Assembly (NCBI GenBank): GCA_030426905.1
Contig: JAUHXQ010000003.1
Location: 24,001 to 88,000, forward strand
Length of the DNA: 64,000 nucleotides
Source of the DNA: Alphaproteobacteria bacterium
GTDB taxonomy: Bacteria; Pseudomonadota; Alphaproteobacteria; Rickettsiales; JABSSG01
Reading direction: 5' to 3'
In this document: positions 55,407-64,000 of the stretch, one piece after another
Numbering within the stretch: the first letter of the stretch is position 1
Layout of the letters: each line of letters begins with the position of its first letter
Made by a program: the position numbers and the translations under genes
The notes under the pieces: generated by a model
Seen by the model: the letters and a program-made list of their open reading frames with translations, nothing else
The model's database searches: none
Told to the model about the DNA's origin: nothing

Positions 55407-55514
55407 AATGATATCTAGACGGTATCTGTGGGTTTGCATTTCTAAAAGGTGACAATTTTAAAGTTGACAGATATTAAAGATATATTTATACCTCATCTTG
55501 ATAAGGAGGAATTT

Positions 55515-55757
55515 ATGATATATCTTTGCGAAAATACATCATCAGAAGCCTTAAAGTTATTGCTGTCTCCGACTTGCGCTGCGGCTGCTAGTTATGCACT
55601 ATTTAAAGTATTTCCAGAGGAAATTAAGCAAAATTACACTTATGAAGCAGTATTTGCTGCTGCTGTTTCATTTGGTTTTTTATATGGACAGTTTGATCAC
55701 CTATTTTACAACATATTACCTGGATGTTCTGAACATACTTCAGATGATTTAGGGTAA
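55515..55757 (+). CDS. Small hypothetical membrane-associated protein
   Basis: An 80-residue protein if started at the ATG at 55515, which has a strong AAGGAGG site at 55503-55509; a longer frame reaching the GTG at 55449 has none. The product has two weakly hydrophobic stretches (TCAAAASYALFKVF and AVFAAAVSFGFLYGQF) and three cysteines. It follows the ABC ATPase by about 100 nt and may be part of that operon. No family recognised. Confidence 0.6.
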   Translation: MIYLCENTSSEALKLLLSPTCAAAASYALFKVFPEEIKQNYTYEAVFAAAVSFGFLYGQFDHLFYNILPGCSEHTSDDLG

Positions 55758-55852
55758 TAGCATTTATTAAATTTACTTGATCAGAGATAACAAAATAATA
55801 GACTAGTGTTAGTTATTGATTTATTTTAGTAATAACTATCCAGAATATTTTT

Positions 55853-58495
55853 ATGCAAACACTGAGTGAATTAAGAAGTCTTTTTTTAGATTTTTTCCAT
55901 AAACGGGATCATCAAATTGTCAAATCCAGTTCTCTTATCCCTGCTAATGATCCTACGCTAATGTTTACAGCAGCAGGTATGGTACAATTCAAGGATGCTT
56001 TTCTTGGTAAAGAAGTTAGATCTTATAGTAAAGCGGTTTCTAGTCAAAAATGTGTGAGGGCAGGGGGGAAGCATAATGATCTTGAAAATGTAGGTCATAC
56101 TGCTAGACACCTAACCTTTTTTGAGATGTTAGGAAACTTTTCTTTTCAAGATTATTTTAAAGAACAGGCGATAAAACATGCATGGGATTTTGTTACTAAT
56201 GAGCTAAAGCTTGATAAAAACAGATTGTATATTACAGTTTACCATACTGATAATGAATCTTGTCAAATTTGGAAAAAAGTTGCTGGTTTTGAAGATAGCA
56301 GGATTATAAAGATTGCAAATAGTGATAATTTTTGGACTATGGGAGATACTGGTCCTTGCGGTCCTTGCTCTGAGATATTTTATGATCAGGGAGAGCATTT
56401 ATATGGTGGGCTTCCTGGCACTGAAGATCAAGATGGAGACAGATATATTGAGATTTGGAATCTAGTATTTATGGAATATGAGCAGCTTGCTGATGGTAAA
56501 AAAATTCCTTTGGTTAAAAAATCTGTTGATACAGGAATGGGTTTAGAAAGAACAGCTGCAATCTTGCAAAAAGTTCATAGTAATTTTGACATTGATCTCT
56601 TTAGAACAATAATAAATGCAATTGAGAATTTTACTTCTACTCAAGCAAATGGTAATTCTGCTTACAGAGTTGTAGCTGATCATTTACGTTCTTGCTCATT
56701 TTTGATTGCAGATGGTGTTATGCCTTCTAATGAAGGGAGGGGCTACGTTTTAAGAAGAATTTTGAGACGTGCGGTCAGATATATCAATCAAATTGGTTAT
56801 AAAGATACTTTATTGTATAAATTGCTACCTACTTTGGTTGGTGAGATGGGTAATTGCTATCCTGAATTAATAGCTCAAGAGAAGTTTATTGGTGATATTT
56901 TGCGTAAAGAAGAAGAGATGTTTTTAACTACTCTTGATAGAGGTTTGAAGCTTTTAAATAGCGAAAAAAAATTATTGCAAACTGGGAAAATGTTTCCGGG
57001 AGAGACAGCATTTAAGCTACATGATACATATGGATTTCCTGTCGATTTAACTCAAGATATCTTAAAAGATAATCAAATTAAAGTTGATGTAGAAAGGTTT
57101 AATGAGTTAATGCAAGAGCAAAAAGAAAGAGCTAAAAAATCTTGGGTTGGTTCGGGTGAAAAGTCGGTACAAGATTTGTGGTTTGAGATTAAAAATAAAT
57201 GTGATGGTAGTGAATTTATTGGTTACGACACTATAAATGCGAAAGGTAAAGTCTTATCTCTGGTACAAGATGGTGAAGAAATTGAAATTATTAGTAATGA
57301 TCGTGAGTTCTATCTTGTTACTAACCAAACCCCTTTTTACGGTGAATCAGGTGGACAAATGGGTGACATTGGTATCATGAAGTTAGAGGGTGGATCTGAA
57401 ATAGAAGTATTGGATACACAAAAACCTTTGCCACAATTTCATGTGCATTTATGTAAATTTAATAGTCCCGCATCTGTAAAAATAGGAGATGTAGTAAAGC
57501 TCATAGTTGATAAGGAGCATCGCAATGGGGTGAAACGTAATCATACTGCTACTCATTTACTTCATGCTGCATTAAAAGCAAAGCTTGGTGCTCATATAGT
57601 GCAAAAAGGATCTTTAGTTGCTCAAGACAGGCTTAGGTTTGATTTTAGTCACAATGAAGCAATTTCAAGAGAGGTTTTGGATAAAATTGAGAATGATATA
57701 AACAATATCATTTATCAAGATTTAGTAGTGACGACAAAATTAATGAAATACGATAATGCTATACAAGAGGGGGCTGTAGCTCTTTTTGGTGAAAAATATG
57801 AAGATGAAGTACGAGTGGTATCAATTTTAGATATAGAGATAGCCCATTCTATTGAATTATGCGGTGGTACTCATGTAGAGAGATTAGGAGAGATAGGGAT
57901 GTTCAAGATACTGCATGAGTCGTCAATTGCTTCTGGTATAAGGAGAATAGAAGCTGTTACTGCAAAAGAAGCTTTAACGTGTTTTCAGGATAGATATAAC
58001 ACGATAAAACGTTTGTCTACAGATCTACATACTGCAGAAGATAAAATTATTTCAAAAGTAACAGAGATATTAGATAGTAAAAAGACTTTAGAAAAAGAAT
58101 TAGACAAATTAAAGCAAGCAAATTTGCTTAATTTACTAGCTAATGTGCATAAGCAACAAATAGGTAAGGCAGAGTTCATTTTTGATATATTTGACAATTT
58201 AGATTTAGGCGGTTTAAGAAAAATTTCTCAACAATATGTAAATAGTAATAGTAACGCGATATTAGTTGCTGCTTCTATCCTGGAGGCAGACAAAATTGGT
58301 ATTGTATGTGCGGTTGGTAAAAATATGCAAGAGTGTATAGGTGCTAATAATATACTAGATATTATTGCTAAAGATATAGAAGTGAAGGGAGGTGGTAATA
58401 ATTTTATTGCGCAAGCGATGGGTATTAATAATATGCCGGCTTTGAAGAAAGCTAAAGAACAAATAATTAAAACTCTCAATCAAAAACATATTTAA
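55853..58495 (+). CDS. alaS: Alanyl-tRNA synthetase
   Basis: An 880-residue AlaRS of normal length. Class II motifs: the N-terminal LRSLFLDFFHKRDHQIVKSS, QKCVRAGGKHNDLENVG, and GRGYVLRRILRRAVRY. The editing domain has the zinc site HTATHLLHAALK and CGGTHVERLGE. The C terminus carries the C-Ala domain (KGGGNNFIAQAMG). Its stop shares its last base with the lpxB start (TAATG), so the two are translationally coupled. Confidence 0.97.
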   Translation: MQTLSELRSLFLDFFHKRDHQIVKSSSLIPANDPTLMFTAAGMVQFKDAFLGKEVRSYSKAVSSQKCVRAGGKHNDLENVGHTARHLTFFEMLGNFSFQDYFKEQAIKHAWDFVTNELKLDKNRLYITVYHTDNESCQIWKKVAGFEDSRIIKIANSDNFWTMGDTGPCGPCSEIFYDQGEHLYGGLPGTEDQDGDRYIEIWNLVFMEYEQLADGKKIPLVKKSVDTGMGLERTAAILQKVHSNFDIDLFRTIINAIENFTSTQANGNSAYRVVADHLRSCSFLIADGVMPSNEGRGYVLRRILRRAVRYINQIGYKDTLLYKLLPTLVGEMGNCYPELIAQEKFIGDILRKEEEMFLTTLDRGLKLLNSEKKLLQTGKMFPGETAFKLHDTYGFPVDLTQDILKDNQIKVDVERFNELMQEQKERAKKSWVGSGEKSVQDLWFEIKNKCDGSEFIGYDTINAKGKVLSLVQDGEEIEIISNDREFYLVTNQTPFYGESGGQMGDIGIMKLEGGSEIEVLDTQKPLPQFHVHLCKFNSPASVKIGDVVKLIVDKEHRNGVKRNHTATHLLHAALKAKLGAHIVQKGSLVAQDRLRFDFSHNEAISREVLDKIENDINNIIYQDLVVTTKLMKYDNAIQEGAVALFGEKYEDEVRVVSILDIEIAHSIELCGGTHVERLGEIGMFKILHESSIASGIRRIEAVTAKEALTCFQDRYNTIKRLSTDLHTAEDKIISKVTEILDSKKTLEKELDKLKQANLLNLLANVHKQQIGKAEFIFDIFDNLDLGGLRKISQQYVNSNSNAILVAASILEADKIGIVCAVGKNMQECIGANNILDIIAKDIEVKGGGNNFIAQAMGINNMPALKKAKEQIIKTLNQKHI

Positions 58496-59679
58496 TGAGC
58501 AAATCATTAAAAATTTTTATTGTGGCAGGTGAGTCTTCAGGTGATTATATCGGCGCACAATTAATTAAAGCGTTAAAAAAAGAATGTCGTCATAAGCTAG
58601 TACTTGGTGGAATTGGTGGTGAGTTGATGAGGAAGGAGGATGTGTATTCTTCGTTATCATTGCTAGATATTTCTACTATTGGGTTCTTTGAAGTTTTGCC
58701 GGTAGCTTTGAAAGCAGTAAATTTACTTAAAAAAGTATCTGCAGAGATAAATAGATTTAAACCAGATATTTTGATTACAGTAGATATGCCTGGATTCTCT
58801 ATAAGACTGGTGAAAAAATTACAGAATTTAAGATATTCTCAAAATACAAAATTTGTCCATTATGTTTCGCCCACAATATGGGCATATAAGAAAGAACGCC
58901 TTACTATAATGGAAAAATTGTACGATTTGGTGCTTGCCTTATTTCCATTTGAGCCTGCTTTGTATGCTAGCTCTAGTTTGAGATGTGAATTTGTTGGTCA
59001 TCCAATTAGCGAATATAATTGGAGTGAGAAGACTAAAAATTCTTTTAGGATAAAACATAATATCGCAAAAGATACCAGCATTATTGGAGTAATGCCTGGT
59101 AGCAGAGTTACTGAAGTTAAGAAGATGCTACCTATCTTCATTGAATCTATTAATAAATTTATTGATAAGCGTAAGAAAAAAATAGAGGTTATATTTCCGA
59201 TAGTGTCAGAAGAAATAGAGAAGATTATTTCATTATTTCATGGTCAGATGAATTTTGATTATCATGTTATTAAGTTAGTAAAATTAGAAGATAAAATATA
59301 TCTTTTTAAATCTTTTGACAAAGTTATTACAAAATCAGGTACATCTAGTATAGAGTTATTATTTGCTAAAACACCTATGATTGTTGCGTATAAGCTAAAT
59401 TTTTTCTCTTATCTTGTAGCTAAGTACTGGTTTCGTATTGCAAAAAACATCAAGTTTGTCACTATAGCTAATATTCTAGCGGGTAGAGAAATAGTACCAG
59501 AATATTTGCAAAATAAATGTAATAGTGATGATATTTGTACAGGTTTAGATCTTTTATATGATGATAATTTTTGTAAAAAGCAAGTCTCGGCTTATGCAGC
59601 AATACAAAAATCTTTGTCAGGAAATCCTGATAATTACCCCAGCAAAAAAGCGGCGCAACTTATTATACAAATGGTATAA
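58495..59679 (+). CDS. lpxB: Lipid-A-disaccharide synthase
   Basis: A 394-residue LpxB, a GT19 glycosyltransferase joining UDP-2,3-diacylglucosamine and lipid X in lipid A synthesis at the inner membrane. Motifs: IFIVAGESSGDYIGAQLI at the start, DMPGFSIRLVKKL, HYVSPTIWAYKKERL, GVMPGSRVTEVKKMLP, and KSGTSSIELLFAKTPMIVAYK. Normal length. Its presence indicates that lipid A is made. It follows alaS with a 1-nt overlap. Confidence 0.95.
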   Translation: MSKSLKIFIVAGESSGDYIGAQLIKALKKECRHKLVLGGIGGELMRKEDVYSSLSLLDISTIGFFEVLPVALKAVNLLKKVSAEINRFKPDILITVDMPGFSIRLVKKLQNLRYSQNTKFVHYVSPTIWAYKKERLTIMEKLYDLVLALFPFEPALYASSSLRCEFVGHPISEYNWSEKTKNSFRIKHNIAKDTSIIGVMPGSRVTEVKKMLPIFIESINKFIDKRKKKIEVIFPIVSEEIEKIISLFHGQMNFDYHVIKLVKLEDKIYLFKSFDKVITKSGTSSIELLFAKTPMIVAYKLNFFSYLVAKYWFRIAKNIKFVTIANILAGREIVPEYLQNKCNSDDICTGLDLLYDDNFCKKQVSAYAAIQKSLSGNPDNYPSKKAAQLIIQMV

Positions 59680-59705
59680 ATTTCTTATCTAAAGTAAAAA
59701 TACTA

Positions 59706-59733
59706 TTGTCCTTGTAAAATTATATATTATAAT
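59706..59733 (+). promoter_or_regulatory. Possible promoter for the sixA-addA pair
   Basis: TTGTCC (59706-59711) and TATAAT (59728-59733), 16-nt spacing, about 41 nt before the next ATG. The -10 is consensus; the -35 is fair. Confidence 0.45.
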
Positions 59734-59774
59734 CTATCTAAGCAGCTTCTCCCAATATAAATGTTGTATGTGTT

Positions 59775-60260
59775 ATGAAACATCTTTTTTTGCTCAGACA
59801 TGCTGATGCTATTAGAGATAATGAAACCACTGATAAGGAAAGAATAATTTCTGATAAGGGTATATCAGAAATACAGTTGTTAGCTGAAGAGTTAAAATCT
59901 GTTACTAATTTTCAATGTGATTTGGTATTATGTTCTTCTGCAACGAGGACTACCCAAACCTGGAAGGAGTTATCTAAATGTGGTAGTTATAATTTCCCAG
60001 TAGAATATAAAGATAATTTATATAATCCGACGCTTAAAAATTTTATTACTACTTTAAAAGAAGTTAATGATGATGTTTCATCTATTCTTGTAATTAGCCA
60101 TAATCCTACTATCAGTGAATTTGCTAATTATATTACAGGTAATCCAGGAACAATATCTTTTGATACTGCAAATATAGCGTGTTTTAACTTGTTAGTAAAA
60201 TCATGGAGTAAAATCGGAGATAGCTCTGCTACACTGAAATGGATTTTACCTAAAAAATAA
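59775..60260 (+). CDS. Histidine phosphatase (SixA-like)
   Basis: A 161-residue phosphoglycerate-mutase-fold phosphatase of the SixA subgroup. The catalytic RHA motif lies near the start (LFLLRHADA), the ISDKGISEIQ segment follows, CSSATRTTQTWKEL is the next conserved loop, and the C-terminal VISHNPTISEF carries the second His. It dephosphorylates phosphohistidine or small phosphoesters; the SSS-histidine kinase is a conceivable partner system but nothing links them. The addA gene starts 3 nt after the stop. Confidence 0.85.
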   Translation: MKHLFLLRHADAIRDNETTDKERIISDKGISEIQLLAEELKSVTNFQCDLVLCSSATRTTQTWKELSKCGSYNFPVEYKDNLYNPTLKNFITTLKEVNDDVSSILVISHNPTISEFANYITGNPGTISFDTANIACFNLLVKSWSKIGDSSATLKWILPKK

Positions 60261-60263
60261 TTA

Positions 60264-62888
60264 ATGACAAACAATGTTTATCTAGAGGCTGCAGATCCGT
60301 CCAACAATATATGGGTATCAGCATCTGCTGGCTCTGGTAAGACGACTATACTGGTTAACAGATTTCTTCGTCTTTTACTGAGTGGTGCTGATCCTAAAAA
60401 AATTCTCTGCATTACTTTTACCACTAATGCTGCTACAGAAATGATTAATCGTATCTTTCAAGAGCTAAGCATTTGGGCAATAGAGGATAAAATAAAGCTA
60501 CAGCATAGACTAAAAATTTTGATGCAGGAAACACCTGGGGAGAAGATAATAGCATTTGCTCGGCAACTTTTTTTAAAATGTCTCGATGAAAAGCAAAATT
60601 TGCAAATTCAAACTATTCACTCATTTTGTCAGTCAATAATTAGCAAATTTCCATTCGAAGCTGGGATATTGCCTGATGCCCAGCTTATTGAGGATTATCA
60701 GCAATCTTCATTGATCCATGATGCTAAAAATATTTTATTAGAAAATTATAGTAAAGTTTCTAATAATCCTGAGACACTAGATTACCTATTAGAAAATATT
60801 CATGAGTATAGTCTTAAAAACTTAATTGATCATGGGGTATTTTTGCATTCAGTAACTGATGACATCATATCTACTGCAGAAAAAAAGAATCAATATCTAG
60901 AGAATATAGCTAAAAATTTAAGTCCTGCTAAAAATTGTAAATTAATAATTTCTGACATTATTAAAAAAATCGATGAGCATGAAAAATATTTGAAGCAAAT
61001 AGAAAATATAGAAGTAATTACTACGTTGTTTGAGTTGCGCTATAAAGTAAATGTAGATAAAGGTGCAGAAGATACAGTTGAGCAGTTAGAAAATATATTT
61101 CTTACTCAGAAGGGAGTAAAACGTACAAAGCTGATTAAAGCGGAGGTAGCAAAGCGATACCCGGAGCTACTAGACATATTGGGTAAAATACAAGATTTAG
61201 TTTTTGATTATAAAGAGGCTGTTGGAGCAGAGAATATTTTAAAATTTACTTCAGGATTTATAAATTTAGCATATGAATTTAATCAACAATTTTCTCAACA
61301 TAAAAATAATCAAAATTATATAGATTATAATGATTTAATATCAAAATGCCTTACTCTTATTAGTGATCCACAATTATCATTATGGATTAAGTATAAATTA
61401 AGCAAACAAATAGATCATATTTTGGTTGACGAAAGTCAGGATACGAGTCTTAAGCAGTGGCAAATAATTTATGCTTTAATTGAAGAGATTTTGATAGCTA
61501 GTGATAAGCAAAAAACGATTTTTATCGTAGGTGATCCTAAGCAAGCTATATATAGTTTTCAAGGATCATCACCAGAAATATTTCATGCTGTACATAAACA
61601 CTTGCATAATATTGCTCGTAATAATGGGAAAATAATAAAAGATATCTCTTTATCTAGGTCTTTTAGATCGGACAATACTATTCTAAAGCTTGTTGATACT
61701 ACATTTTGCAATCTTATAAAAAATACTCCGGAGTACTTCTTAGAGAATAGTATCAGTCATGTTTCTGATATTAACTCTCAAGAGGCTGCAATTGAGTTAT
61801 GGCCGCTGATTGTAAAGGAGAAATCAGAAGATGATATTTCGCCGTGGCAGGTAAAGATGGATTATGATACCCAGCAAATTCCTCCAAAAATACTAGCAAA
61901 AAAGATTGCAGATTATGTGTTGCACCTTATTGATTCTGGTCGGGCTCAAGCAGCAGACATAATGATTTTAGTAAGAAAGCGAGATGAGTTAGTTGAATTT
62001 ATTGTGAATGAGTTAAAACGTCAACAAATACCAGTGAATGGGAGTGATAGACTTAATTTAACTAAGAATCTTGCAATTCAAGATCTTTTGGCAGTAGCAA
62101 AGTTTATTCTGCTACCTGTTGATGACTATAATTTAGCTTGTTTACTTAAATCTCCAATCTGCAATTTCTTTGAAGAAGAATTGTTTGTAGTGACGCAAAG
62201 GGGTGAGTTGTCATTATGGGATAACTTAGAAAAGCACAGTAATTATAATGATAAATTTTATCAAAGTTATACATTGTTAAAGGAGATTTTGGATAATAAA
62301 AATCTCTATACTCCTTACAAATTATTTAGTTATTTATTAGATACTCGGAATATCAGAACTAAATTTTTGTCACGTTTTGGTATGCAGTTAGCAGAAATAC
62401 TAGATGAGTTTATTAATATTATTATTAAGTTTGAGCAAAACAGTAATTCGTTAAGTGAGTTTGTTTATTTTTTTGAAAATAGTAATATTGAATTTAAGGT
62501 AAATCTTGATCTTAGTAAAGATGAAGTGAAAATCATGACTATACACGGGGCAAAGGGATTAGAGTCAAAAATTGTTATTTTACCTGATACCACTTCTATA
62601 CCAAAAAATAAAAATACTGTTTTACTTGATCATACGAGCAATCTTGCTCTCTATAACGGTGGTTCGGATAATAATACAGAATTATATCAAAAATTATTAG
62701 AGAATATGCGTATCAAAACAATGCAAGAATATTATCGGTTGCTATATGTTGCTCTTACTCGTGCATCGCATAAGCTTGTTATCTGTGGCTGGAGTAATTC
62801 AGAAAAAATATCTGATGATAGCTGGTACAGCTTACTGAAAGAATCCGTTACATCAATGCAGAATATAGAGCAGTTACAAGAGCAATAA
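60264..62888 (+). CDS. addA: AddA-type superfamily 1 helicase lacking the nuclease domain
   Basis: An 874-residue UvrD/AddA-like helicase. Helicase motifs: I SASAGSGKTTILVNRF, II ILVDESQDTSLKQWQ, III IFIVGDPKQAIYSFQG, IV LSRSFRSD, V KIMTIHGAKGLESKIVIL, VI EYYRLLYVALTRASHKLVI. The opening and the overall length point to AddA, not UvrD. The frame stops about 50 residues after motif VI, so the RecB-type nuclease domain (about 250-300 residues at the C terminus of full AddA) is absent. No addB is adjacent; sixA precedes it by 3 nt. Confidence 0.85.
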   Translation: MTNNVYLEAADPSNNIWVSASAGSGKTTILVNRFLRLLLSGADPKKILCITFTTNAATEMINRIFQELSIWAIEDKIKLQHRLKILMQETPGEKIIAFARQLFLKCLDEKQNLQIQTIHSFCQSIISKFPFEAGILPDAQLIEDYQQSSLIHDAKNILLENYSKVSNNPETLDYLLENIHEYSLKNLIDHGVFLHSVTDDIISTAEKKNQYLENIAKNLSPAKNCKLIISDIIKKIDEHEKYLKQIENIEVITTLFELRYKVNVDKGAEDTVEQLENIFLTQKGVKRTKLIKAEVAKRYPELLDILGKIQDLVFDYKEAVGAENILKFTSGFINLAYEFNQQFSQHKNNQNYIDYNDLISKCLTLISDPQLSLWIKYKLSKQIDHILVDESQDTSLKQWQIIYALIEEILIASDKQKTIFIVGDPKQAIYSFQGSSPEIFHAVHKHLHNIARNNGKIIKDISLSRSFRSDNTILKLVDTTFCNLIKNTPEYFLENSISHVSDINSQEAAIELWPLIVKEKSEDDISPWQVKMDYDTQQIPPKILAKKIADYVLHLIDSGRAQAADIMILVRKRDELVEFIVNELKRQQIPVNGSDRLNLTKNLAIQDLLAVAKFILLPVDDYNLACLLKSPICNFFEEELFVVTQRGELSLWDNLEKHSNYNDKFYQSYTLLKEILDNKNLYTPYKLFSYLLDTRNIRTKFLSRFGMQLAEILDEFINIIIKFEQNSNSLSEFVYFFENSNIEFKVNLDLSKDEVKIMTIHGAKGLESKIVILPDTTSIPKNKNTVLLDHTSNLALYNGGSDNNTELYQKLLENMRIKTMQEYYRLLYVALTRASHKLVICGWSNSEKISDDSWYSLLKESVTSMQNIEQLQEQ

Positions 62889-62964
62889 AGATGATTTCTT
62901 AATTGACAATAATTGATTGTTAATATAAGTTAACAAAAATTTAATTATCAGATTGTAAGGCCTC

Positions 62965-64000
62965 ATGATACGTACTGCTACAAGCTTCTTTTTCCAAGCA
63001 ATTGAAATGCTAGGATTTACTCCTTTACACAGCTCAGTGAGAAGTAATAATATAGAAAAAACGGAATTATTATTAGAGTATGGTGTAGACTCCAATGCAA
63101 AAAATGAAAAAAATTTTACTCCTTTACATATAGCAATATGTCTAAAATATGAAGAAATAATAGAGCTTTTACTCAGACATAATGCAGATCCTAATACTTT
63201 ATTCGGCGGAGGCTTTGAGCCTACTACTCCTTTGGATACTGCAGTACTTAGCGAGCATGTAGAAATAGTAAAATTATTATTAAAGTACGGAGCTGATCCT
63301 AATGCATATGGTAGTTCATCAGGTACTCCTTTGCACACTGCAGCGATTAAAAATAATGTAGAGATAGCAGAGTTATTATTGAGTTACGGAGCTGATCCTA
63401 ATATTGTGAATGAACATGGAAAAACTCCTTTATACCATGCAAATCATATAGAAATGTTAAAAATTTTACTTGAATATAATATGGATCCTATAATTCTGAG
63501 TAAAGAGTTTTTGTTTTTAACATTCCATTATAATAAAGATATAAAAATAGCAAGATTACTTGTAGAGCACGGTGCAATTCCTGATGCGGACTCGACAAAT
63601 TGCCTTGTATATAAGCAAGACGATCAAGCGTTAAGAGATTTTTCTCAAAATTTGCCAAACTATATATTAGAAAGCGTAAATATATACAAAATATTTTCAG
63701 TAATTTTTGCATCCAATTCAGTTGAAAAAGAAACTCTAAAAATTTTCTTGCTTATAGCGCGAGATCAATATCAGTTGCCTATTGATTTACAAATTATCAC
63801 TATTATTAAATCAATAGAATCAGAATTATGCATTTTTCAGGCAGAAGAGCATGTATTAAAAAGATTCATATGCCCTAGTTGTGTTGAAGAAAAAGATGAA
63901 AACACTGAGTCTTTTCTGGGTTTGTCAAATGAAGAGGATAATGTGGATACGGAAATAGAGGAAAAAATAACAATAAATTATTGCACTGTACCAGAGATAA
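62965..64000 (+). CDS. Ankyrin-repeat protein, partial (cut by window end)
   Basis: An open frame of at least 345 codons from the ATG at 62965 runs past the right edge. Residues 16-180 form about five ankyrin repeats, e.g. TPLHIAICLKYEEIIELLLR, GADPNAYGSSSGTPLHTAA and ELLLSYGADPNIVNEHGK; a weaker repeat (NKDIKIARLLVEHGAIPDA) follows. The rest (about 215-345) is non-repetitive with an acidic end. There is no signal peptide. Ankyrin proteins of intracellular bacteria are often host-directed effectors secreted by T4SS or T1SS; that is inferred. Two antisense ORFs over it are shadows. Confidence 0.88.
   Translation, partial: MIRTATSFFFQAIEMLGFTPLHSSVRSNNIEKTELLLEYGVDSNAKNEKNFTPLHIAICLKYEEIIELLLRHNADPNTLFGGGFEPTTPLDTAVLSEHVEIVKLLLKYGADPNAYGSSSGTPLHTAAIKNNVEIAELLLSYGADPNIVNEHGKTPLYHANHIEMLKILLEYNMDPIILSKEFLFLTFHYNKDIKIARLLVEHGAIPDADSTNCLVYKQDDQALRDFSQNLPNYILESVNIYKIFSVIFASNSVEKETLKIFLLIARDQYQLPIDLQIITIIKSIESELCIFQAEEHVLKRFICPSCVEEKDENTESFLGLSNEEDNVDTEIEEKITINYCTVPEI

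Noticed and set aside
62874-63338. 154-codon minus-strand ORF at the end of addA
   Set aside because: Antisense of the ankyrin-repeat frame; no recognisable protein content.
63488-63712. 74-codon minus-strand ORF
   Set aside because: Antisense of the same ankyrin-repeat gene.

Overview
The window is AT-rich, densely coded chromosomal DNA from an obligate intracellular alphaproteobacterium, most likely of the order Rickettsiales. The reasons are the combination seen here: a lipoprotein-type, Cys-rich VirB6 with a long tail; a 444-residue protein that looks like the rickettsial DUF2748 family; a Tim44-like protein; many amino-acid importers; orphan pieces of biosynthetic pathways; decaying pseudogenes; and an ankyrin-repeat protein. 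Genus cannot be fixed by eye. No insertion sequence, phage, CRISPR array or rRNA was seen.

Layout. 0-4.2 kb: hemC (cut by the window edge), ldcA and prfB in a minus-strand operon, with prfB needing a +1 frameshift, divergent from lepA. 4.2-9.6 kb: a T4SS VirB6 lipoprotein divergent from a large secreted Cys-rich protein of unknown function. 9.6-11.8 kb: polar amino-acid ABC importer. 11.9-13.1 kb: decaying locus with a broken Na+/solute symporter and a secreted oxygenase-like gene split by an in-frame TGA. 13.2-18.9 kb: TetR regulator with its operator, ComF, DUF2748-like protein, M23 peptidase, Tim44-like protein, Smr protein. 18.9-25.1 kb: alanine symporter, then two tandem SSS symporters, the second fused to a histidine kinase. 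25.4-28.7 kb: type I secretion ABC exporter and adaptor. 28.8-32.6 kb: rpmB, rpmE, 3-methyladenine glycosylase, pncB, rpmH (too short for most ORF callers) and thiD. 32.6-34.4 kb: two paralogous acidic proteins of unknown function with near-identical upstream DNA and near-identical C-terminal/3' ends. 34.5-38.5 kb: mutS, AmpG-like MFS, tRNA-Glu. 38.7-48.5 kb: DUF1640-like coiled coil, short glutamine-synthetase-like protein, ProP-like MFS, pgeF, ccmC, fdxA, M48 peptidase, membrane-anchored DsbA, a further SSS symporter and an aromatic amino-acid permease. 48.5-52.3 kb: unknown small membrane protein and partner, pentapeptide-repeat protein coupled to trxA, and an ArgB-like protein lacking catalytic lysines. 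52.4-55.8 kb: ABC permease and an ATPase with a substituted Walker B glutamate. 55.9-64 kb: alaS, lpxB, sixA-like, a helicase-only addA, and an ankyrin protein running off the end.

How the genes fit together: nutrient acquisition dominates (AGCS, SSS, HAAAP, two MFS and two ABC systems). LdcA, an AmpG-like carrier, an M23 peptidase and PgeF form a peptidoglycan remodelling and recycling set. VirB6, the Cys-rich protein, the T1SS pair, DsbA and the ankyrin protein form a host-interaction and envelope set. The best candidates for undescribed biology are the paralog pair at 32.6-34.4 kb, the TGA-split oxygenase-like gene, the SSS/SSS-kinase tandem pair, and the two families with lost catalytic residues.
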